Assembly (NCBI GenBank): GCA_030062745.1
Contig: CP099849.1
Location: 7,300,586 to 7,364,585 of the forward strand
Reading direction: 5' to 3'
DNA: 64,000 nt
DNA from: Capitulum mitella
Lineage: Eukaryota > Arthropoda > Thecostraca > Pollicipedomorpha > Pollicipedidae
Shown: one piece after another, positions 59,001 to 64,000 of the stretch
How positions within the stretch are numbered: the stretch's first letter is position 1
Layout of the letters: every line of letters starts with the position of its first letter
Position numbers and translations under genes: made by a program
The notes under the pieces: generated by a model
Databases searched by the model: none
What the model was told of the DNA's origin: nothing
Seen by the model: only the letters and a program-made list of their open reading frames with translations

Positions 59001-61981
59001 TACAGCCGGCAGCGGACCGGGGACGGCCCGGAGCTGGTCAGCTCGACCTCCAGCGTGGCCAGCGAGTCCTCCCGCGGGTGCTCGAACGACACCGAGATCC
59101 GTCCGCCGGTCATCGCCGTCAGTTCGAAACACAGGCTGCCCTCCGTCACTGCCGGCACGCGGAGCGGCGTCACGACACGCAACGGACGGCGTCACGCACG
59201 GACGCGACCGTGGATATGAACGAAAACTCAGCCACTGCGGGCAGAGGGGCGTCACGTCACGCTGCACTCGGCGTCACCTGTGACCCGACCTTGGATCGGA
59301 CGACACGCTGTGCTCTGTCACTGCCGACCAACAGAGACGTCAACCAAGCTACGTTTGGCGTTAGCTGTGACCAGACTTGTGCTCTGATTCCGAGTTATCC
59401 CCCTTCGTCACGCCACCCGTCGCCAGACCCTTCGACACGTCATTCCTTTCAAAGACGGCGGACACAGGGAGAGAAGTTAATGCTATGTAGGTTCTCGCAC
59501 GTACAGTGCAAACAGTCATTTTCGGCAGCATTCTTTTATGGCATTTAGCAGGCATTTTAACGGCCGTTTACGTTGTTCTCGAACACAGTCGCTTGAATCG
59601 CATATGCCAAAACTTTGGTCGCATAACCTGTGCTCCCTTCCTGGACGGGCTGACCTGTGAAAAGGTTCAGCGACGGATGGCATGAGGAGGGGGGGAGGAC
59701 AGCACGGAACACACCCTGCCCTCTGCCACGGCGGAAAAACGGCGCAATCGCACTTTCAGACAGTGACATGCAGCCCACCATCAGCGTAACGAACAGGTTC
59801 GTAAATTAGGTAACGGAAAGGGAAGGGAATTTTCCGATTGGCGTCGTGCCAAAAATGACAAGGAAGTACACCAAGACGCACCACAGGGAAGGCGTGAAAA
59901 AAATGCATCCAAAAAAGCATGCGGAAATTTTGGATTTTGGTCCAAAGGAGAAAACATTGCAGCCATCGTAACAAACGGAAAATAAGTACGACAGACGTTG
60001 GAACAAATAACATCAGTGTAATCTTCGTAACACAGAATGGGTAACTAACACCACACAAACTCAGTTCTCAGTCGCAACGCCTTGTGAAGTGGTAACTGGC
60101 ATAAATCAACAATCCCAACTGGAGACTCGAACTCACAACCCGACCCCAACTCCAGCTCTAATGCGAGCAGATCCCGGCGGTAACAACCGGGGAAAGGCAC
60201 TCAGCACTGCCGACACGCTCCCGCCACCCGCCACCATGCAACGGTAACGGCAAGAAACCAGCCAGTACCTGGGCGCCTCCGAATCGCTACACAACAGCAG
60301 TCAACGGCCGGCCGCCGGGCGCACCTTTGGGCGTATTGGTGCGGACGCAGCTGGCCACCAGCGTGTTGAAGAGTGCCTGAGCGCGCAGCAGCGCCAGCAG
60401 CTGCGGCACGTGCGTCGGCTGGGTGAAGGGAATGACGTCGACCACGGTGCCGACCAGTTCGGCGCCACCCTCCATGTAGTAGCACTGCAGCTGGTCGGGC
60501 AGCGTCTGACGGACGGAAGGTCAGTCACGGTCTGCCATGGCCGTCAGCCCGCCCGGGGATCACATCGGCAGACTCTGTCAACATGGCAATCAGGTGGTGT
60601 CCGTCGTTATGTTGTTCTGCAACGGCTAACGTGGCCACCCCAGTCATTATATGCCCCCTTGCCCCTCATGCAACTCATCTCCTGGTGGCTATCACATGCA
60701 GGAACTGGCTTGGGATGCTCTATTACAGCATGCCTCTAGCTGAGCAGTTTCTGTAGCAAAAAAAAAAACAATTATTACAACCTAGTATGCAGGGAATCTA
60801 GCTTCTAATGAAGGCAACAAGTGGACAGGCCATGCATGAAGCAGGGACACAAATAACATAATAATATTCATCGCATGCCGACAATGCGACTTCGGGGGAG
60901 GCTTCTCTCAAGCGCGGCCATTGTGTTCCACACGTGTACGCAGCCTTTAGCACTCTGATCCGACCGAAATCCCACACCCCTGCGCCGAACGCGCCATGTG
61001 AAGCGGCGGCGACACTCCAGCGGCGCAAACGAATACCAGATGTCGCGGTCTCGGCCATCAAATTCGAGCGCGCGCCTACAGCTAGACTACGTTACGGCTG
61101 TCATTCTGTTACGGATGTACATCTGTGACAGCTTAACTAAGTAGCCGGCTCGATTCGCATCCAATCGTCACGTTTTACAGAAAACAAGTGCGCGTGTCAT
61201 ATGTGGCATGTACCTGAACGCTGTCGGCTCTCAGAACAATCACTAAATTTGCCAACTGAAGTATCATGTTCTCGACAGAACTTCCTCGGAAAAAAAGACG
61301 CAGAACCCTTCCCACCGGCGTAAAAACACGGTTTAATTCCCGCAAATTAAATCAAATAAAATGTTCATCGTATCGCCTTCACAGACGGACCTCCCCTCCT
61401 GAGCCCCCTCAGAAGCAGAGGCGACTACGGCTAGGGCCGGAGAGCTACTCACCACGTACAGCGGCTGCTCCGGCCGGCCGTCCAGCTTGTTCTTGGAGGC
61501 GCAGCGCACGATCAGGGAGAGAAGACTGTGCGAGGGGGCGCCCTCTACCGGACGGATACGGGTCACCTGGGGACGGCGCCACATCCCGGTCAGACGGTCC
61601 AGCGGGCCTGTGGTCCCTGGGGTTCTCAGCGACGACCCTGAGGTCGTCTCAAGGACACCGATCCCGCATATAAAGGTGCCTCCCATGACGACCACTGATA
61701 ATCTGTTTGGACTGTCACGCGCAGGGAAATTCTCGTGTACACCACTGAATTTTCGCTGTCCGGGAACCGCAAGATAAGACCAATCAAGAACAACAGATAA
61801 AACAGCCGTCACCTATGAGGAACGGACTTCTTCCCCGACCCCAGACCCGGCTCCGGACCTCACCTCTGCTATCCTATCCAGCGTGGTGACCGACATGGGC
61901 ATGCGCTCCGACAACTTCAGCACGAATGTGGCCGGCATGGTGCAGCTGTTGGAGTTGTTGAGCGACGAGCAAGATGGCACG
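56090..61981 (-). CDS. MED1: MED1 (Mediator subunit 1), 3' part; N-terminal exons lie beyond the window
   Basis: MED1 is the activator-binding subunit of the Mediator middle module. Exons on the minus strand: 61864-61981, 61453-61566, 60325-60505, 58950-59148, 56090-58396; all phases agree. Conserved blocks align with human MED1: 'CTMPATFVLKLSERMP' / 'PACFFLKFPQPIP', 'LFNTLVASCVRT' / 'AYNTLIGSCVKR', 'GRISVSFEHPREDSL' / 'SRFSVSFQHPVNDSL', 'RCLSIPVTMRALLRR' / 'RCMSIPVTMRAIRRK', and the C-terminal 'DDELMDEALLG' / 'DDDLMDVALIG'. The last exon encodes about 768 residues of disordered Gly-, Ser- and Lys/Arg-rich sequence with an 85-residue Gly tract (57,890-58,140). No paired LXXLL nuclear-receptor boxes are seen in this tail. 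Two +1 shifts are needed, near 58,318 (C run) and 57,283 (A run). Both flanks are conserved, so sequence errors are likely. Confidence 0.93.
57890..58140 (-). repeat. GGN trinucleotide tract encoding the MED1 poly-Gly region
   Basis: Imperfect GGN codons give about 85 residues, mostly Gly with Ser, Asp and Val interruptions. The plus strand of the same tract reads as poly-Pro in one frame, which is an artefact. Confidence 0.85.
58690..58983 (-). repeat. Tandem array copying the MED1 exon end and its splice donor
   Basis: The end of the fourth exon here (ATGGACCAGG...CTGCAGAG|GTGAGT) is followed in the intron by diverged copies. AG|GTCAGT motifs on the minus strand sit at 58,920, 58,850, 58,821, 58,746 and 58,718 (first base of GT), after the true donor at 58,949. 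The spacing alternates 29, 70, 29, 75, 28, which makes units of about 100 bp each holding two donor-like sites. ATGGACC recurs at about 58,880 and 58,807. Confidence 0.85.
60110..60200 (-). mobile_element. tRNA-like SINE relic in a MED1 intron
   Basis: On the minus strand a D-arm-like GCTC...GAGC pair precedes a B-box core (GTTCGAGTC, 60,132-60,124). The T stem pairs over only about three bases and no acceptor stem is evident, so it is not a functional tRNA. Confidence 0.4.
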
Positions 61982-62006
61982 CTGCAAAAGAACGCTGCGC
62001 GTGAGG

Positions 62007-62008
62007 TA

Positions 62009-62055
<47 letters not shown>
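62007..62055. repeat. (TA)n microsatellite just upstream of a MED1 acceptor
   Basis: The array begins 26 nt upstream of the exon that starts at 61,981, in the zone where the branch point is expected. Confidence 0.9.
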
Positions 62056-62060
<5 letters not shown>

Positions 62061-62281
62061 GGTACGGGCATACACTCATACAACCATGACTAACAGGTAT
62101 CAGACAATGCGCTGCTGATCACATCGAAAATATATCAAGTTGCAAATCCTACATAAACGACGATTTCATAAAAAAATAGGTTGGTTTACATAATCCCATT
62201 TGACTCGGACTGAAGAACTGCGGCAAAAATGTCATTCGTGCCATAGGTAATCCACAGCTGGGGCCAGCGGCCTTCTGACGT

Positions 62282-64000
62282 GGATGGTTGGTTATTGGGG
62301 CTTAGGGGCGCACCGACTGCAGGGTCATTCGGCGCCCATAACTTCTTCAAGTAGCTCCATTAAAAAGAGTCACGACGATTAATAAAATCCGACGGCGTAA
62401 TATAACGCAATTATGTCAAGACAAAAAAGTTACCTACAACAGCATACACAAAATAAAACACATGTGACTAGTAGCGTGAAAAAACCGCAGAAAAACCGAC
62501 ATCCAATAAAAACCGGAACAACTGTCCCGTCTCTATAAAACGAGACTCGTCACTCAGCAAATCCTGCAAAGTGCGAGGAGTCGTACTGTGGCCAAAGTGC
62601 CGCAAACGCTCTAGGTCAAACCATTGCATATCAGCACATGGTGCACAGTGAGGGGCTCACTGCAGCGGGGGCACATCCCTCTCTCTTCGCCCTTTAACAG
62701 ATGGTGATGCGTTACGTATGTGTGGCCTAGGCGCAAACGGCAGAGAATAACCTCCTCTCGCCGGTTTTCGCGTGAACTTGAGGCCCAAGTTCCTAGGTGG
62801 GGTTTAATACTTTTGAGCTTATTTGGACCGAGCGCATCCCACTCACGTTGCCACAAGTCATACATATATGACGAAAACACACGATAAAAGTCCTTGGCAG
62901 GCAATGACATTCGTCGCGTCACACACATGCGGACGCACGCTTCGCGGCTGCATCGGCTCGTTCGTTGCCGATATCCCCACGTGGCTGGGGATCCAACAGA
63001 ACGTCACTCTCTTTCCATGTCGGTCTAACGCTGTCAATCGTCTTAAAATATCCTGTATAAGGGGATGACGCGGATGGAAACACTTCAGCGCTAAAAGGCT
63101 ACTCAGCGAGTCTGTAAAAAGTACGTAAAAACCATCGTCGCTTGCCTCAATGAAACACAGCGCCTTGTCGATAGCCACGAGTTCCGACGTATAAACCGAT
63201 GCATGAGGTGGCAAAGTAAATGACCGAGTGTCAGGGCCACACACGAAAGCACAGCCCACACCAGCCTCCGTCCTCGATCCATCGGTGAAAGCAGTCATAT
63301 GGCCATCGTAGGATGCCATGTGCTCCAGTGCTCTGCACCGTAACTCCTCCGGGGCCACGTCGCGCTTCCGGTTCTCAGCCAAAGACACGTCCACCACAGG
63401 GGACACCAGTTCCCAGGGAGGTATATCCAGATCGTAAGAACGTGCCACGGACCTCAGTCGCACACCGCTCTCAATTAACAGGTCATGGACTCTCACACAG
63501 AAAGGAGTGGCTTTCAGAGATCGTCCGGTGCGAAAAAGGGCTATTGTGCTGGAAGAAAACACCGCCTCATATGTCGGGTGGTCGGGGAACTGAGCTAACT
63601 TGCATGCATACCGCAGCCCGAGCACCTTCCGTCGCAAAGCCAGGGGTGGCTCATTAGCTTCCACCAAGATACTAGCGGTGGGAGACGTTCTGAAGGCACC
63701 CGTAGCAATGCGCAAGGCAGAGTTGTGCACTGTGTCCAACGTACGCTTGCTGGAATCGCATGCAGAGTCATACACAAAACAAGCATAGTCCAACTTAGAG
63801 CGAATCAGGGATCTGTATAGACGGAGCAACGTCACTCTGTCCGCACCGTACGATGTACCTGCGACACACTTTAAAACGTTCAGTGATTTAAAACATTTCT
63901 CACGCAGCGATTTAAAATGGTCCCTGTACGTCAATCGTTTGTCAAATTGCAGTCCAAGAAACCGCACTACTGGCTCCGACGGAATCAGTTTCCCGTACAG
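62282..64000 (-). mobile_element. 5'-truncated (by window) LINE: reverse transcriptase end, RNase H and 3' UTR
   Basis: The minus-strand frame is open from the window edge to about 62,980. It gives the thumb end of a non-LTR reverse transcriptase ('VVRFLGLQFDKRLTYRDHF', 'LRLYRSLIRSKLDYACFVY'), then an RNase H domain with catalytic residues in 'FTDGSRTEAGVG' (Asp), 'SELVAIDKAL' (Glu), 'LFTDSLSSL' (Asp) and 'WIPSHVGI' before the last Asp. Two single-base shifts near 62,980 and 62,955 are needed to continue into 'CVTRRMSLPAKD' and a C-terminal zinc-knuckle-like 'CPRCSEPLTVHHVLIC', ending at 62,611. The domain order suits the I/Jockey-like group of LINEs. The 3' UTR ends with the CCCAATAACCAACCATCC tail at 62,282. 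It lies in a MED1 intron, in the same orientation as the gene. Confidence 0.88.

Noticed and set aside
60110-60200. Possible functional tRNA gene
   Set aside because: The T stem pairs over only about three bases and there is no acceptor stem; listed only as a relic.
62282-64000. LINE ORF as a host gene exon of MED1
   Set aside because: Reverse transcriptase and RNase H motifs are clear, and the next MED1 exon upstream is simply outside the window.
1-64000. CRISPR arrays, prokaryotic operons or phage modules
   Set aside because: No direct-repeat/spacer arrays, no ribosome-binding-site-led gene clusters; the gene structure is eukaryotic throughout.

Overview
The window is animal nuclear DNA, most likely from an arthropod, and a crustacean or chelicerate is my best guess. 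The evidence is spliced genes with GT-AG introns, orthologues of CTCF, WASp and MED1, a CTCF tail of the 'NCFGFD' type that I associate with arthropods, an RNase-H-bearing LINE, mariner and hAT relics, and many (TA)n microsatellites. I cannot name the species. No bacterial, viral or organellar genes were seen.

Layout. Positions 1-39 kb hold no gene I can support. This stretch is a graveyard of mobile elements: a mariner relic, three copies of one hAT-type MITE family, tRNA-derived SINEs, a multi-frame transposon-derived ORF at 21.8-24.1 kb, two minisatellite arrays that share a core and lie in opposite orientation, and a foldback at 12.8-13.7 kb. Five GC/CpG-rich islands (about 10.9, 18.5, 31.2, 32.5 and 35.5 kb) and a sixth near 38.3 kb punctuate it. 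From 39.5 kb on, three conserved genes lie head-to-tail on the minus strand: CTCF (13 coding exons, 680 codons, 39,489-47,303, with a probable noncoding first exon ending at 49,441), WASp (one coding exon, 51,256-52,708) and the 3' half of MED1 (five exons, 56,090-61,981, continuing past the window end). A truncated LINE sits in a MED1 intron at 62.3-64 kb.

The three genes act in separate basic processes: CTCF in chromatin looping and insulation, WASp in Arp2/3 actin nucleation, and MED1 in Mediator. They form no pathway.

The strongest unusual signals are: (i) a tandem array in a MED1 intron that copies the end of the preceding exon and its splice donor, giving five extra AG|GTCAGT sites at alternating spacing; (ii) two blocks with no CpG by eye, 2.6 kb over the 5' part of CTCF and 1.1 kb in the WASp leader intron, which look like footprints of germline gene-body methylation; (iii) a LINE and a tRNA-headed SINE that share a 3' tail; (iv) a 41-bp-stem hairpin in a CTCF intron; and (v) three same-direction +1 frame shifts in the otherwise intact WASp and MED1 genes, which probably reflect sequence errors.
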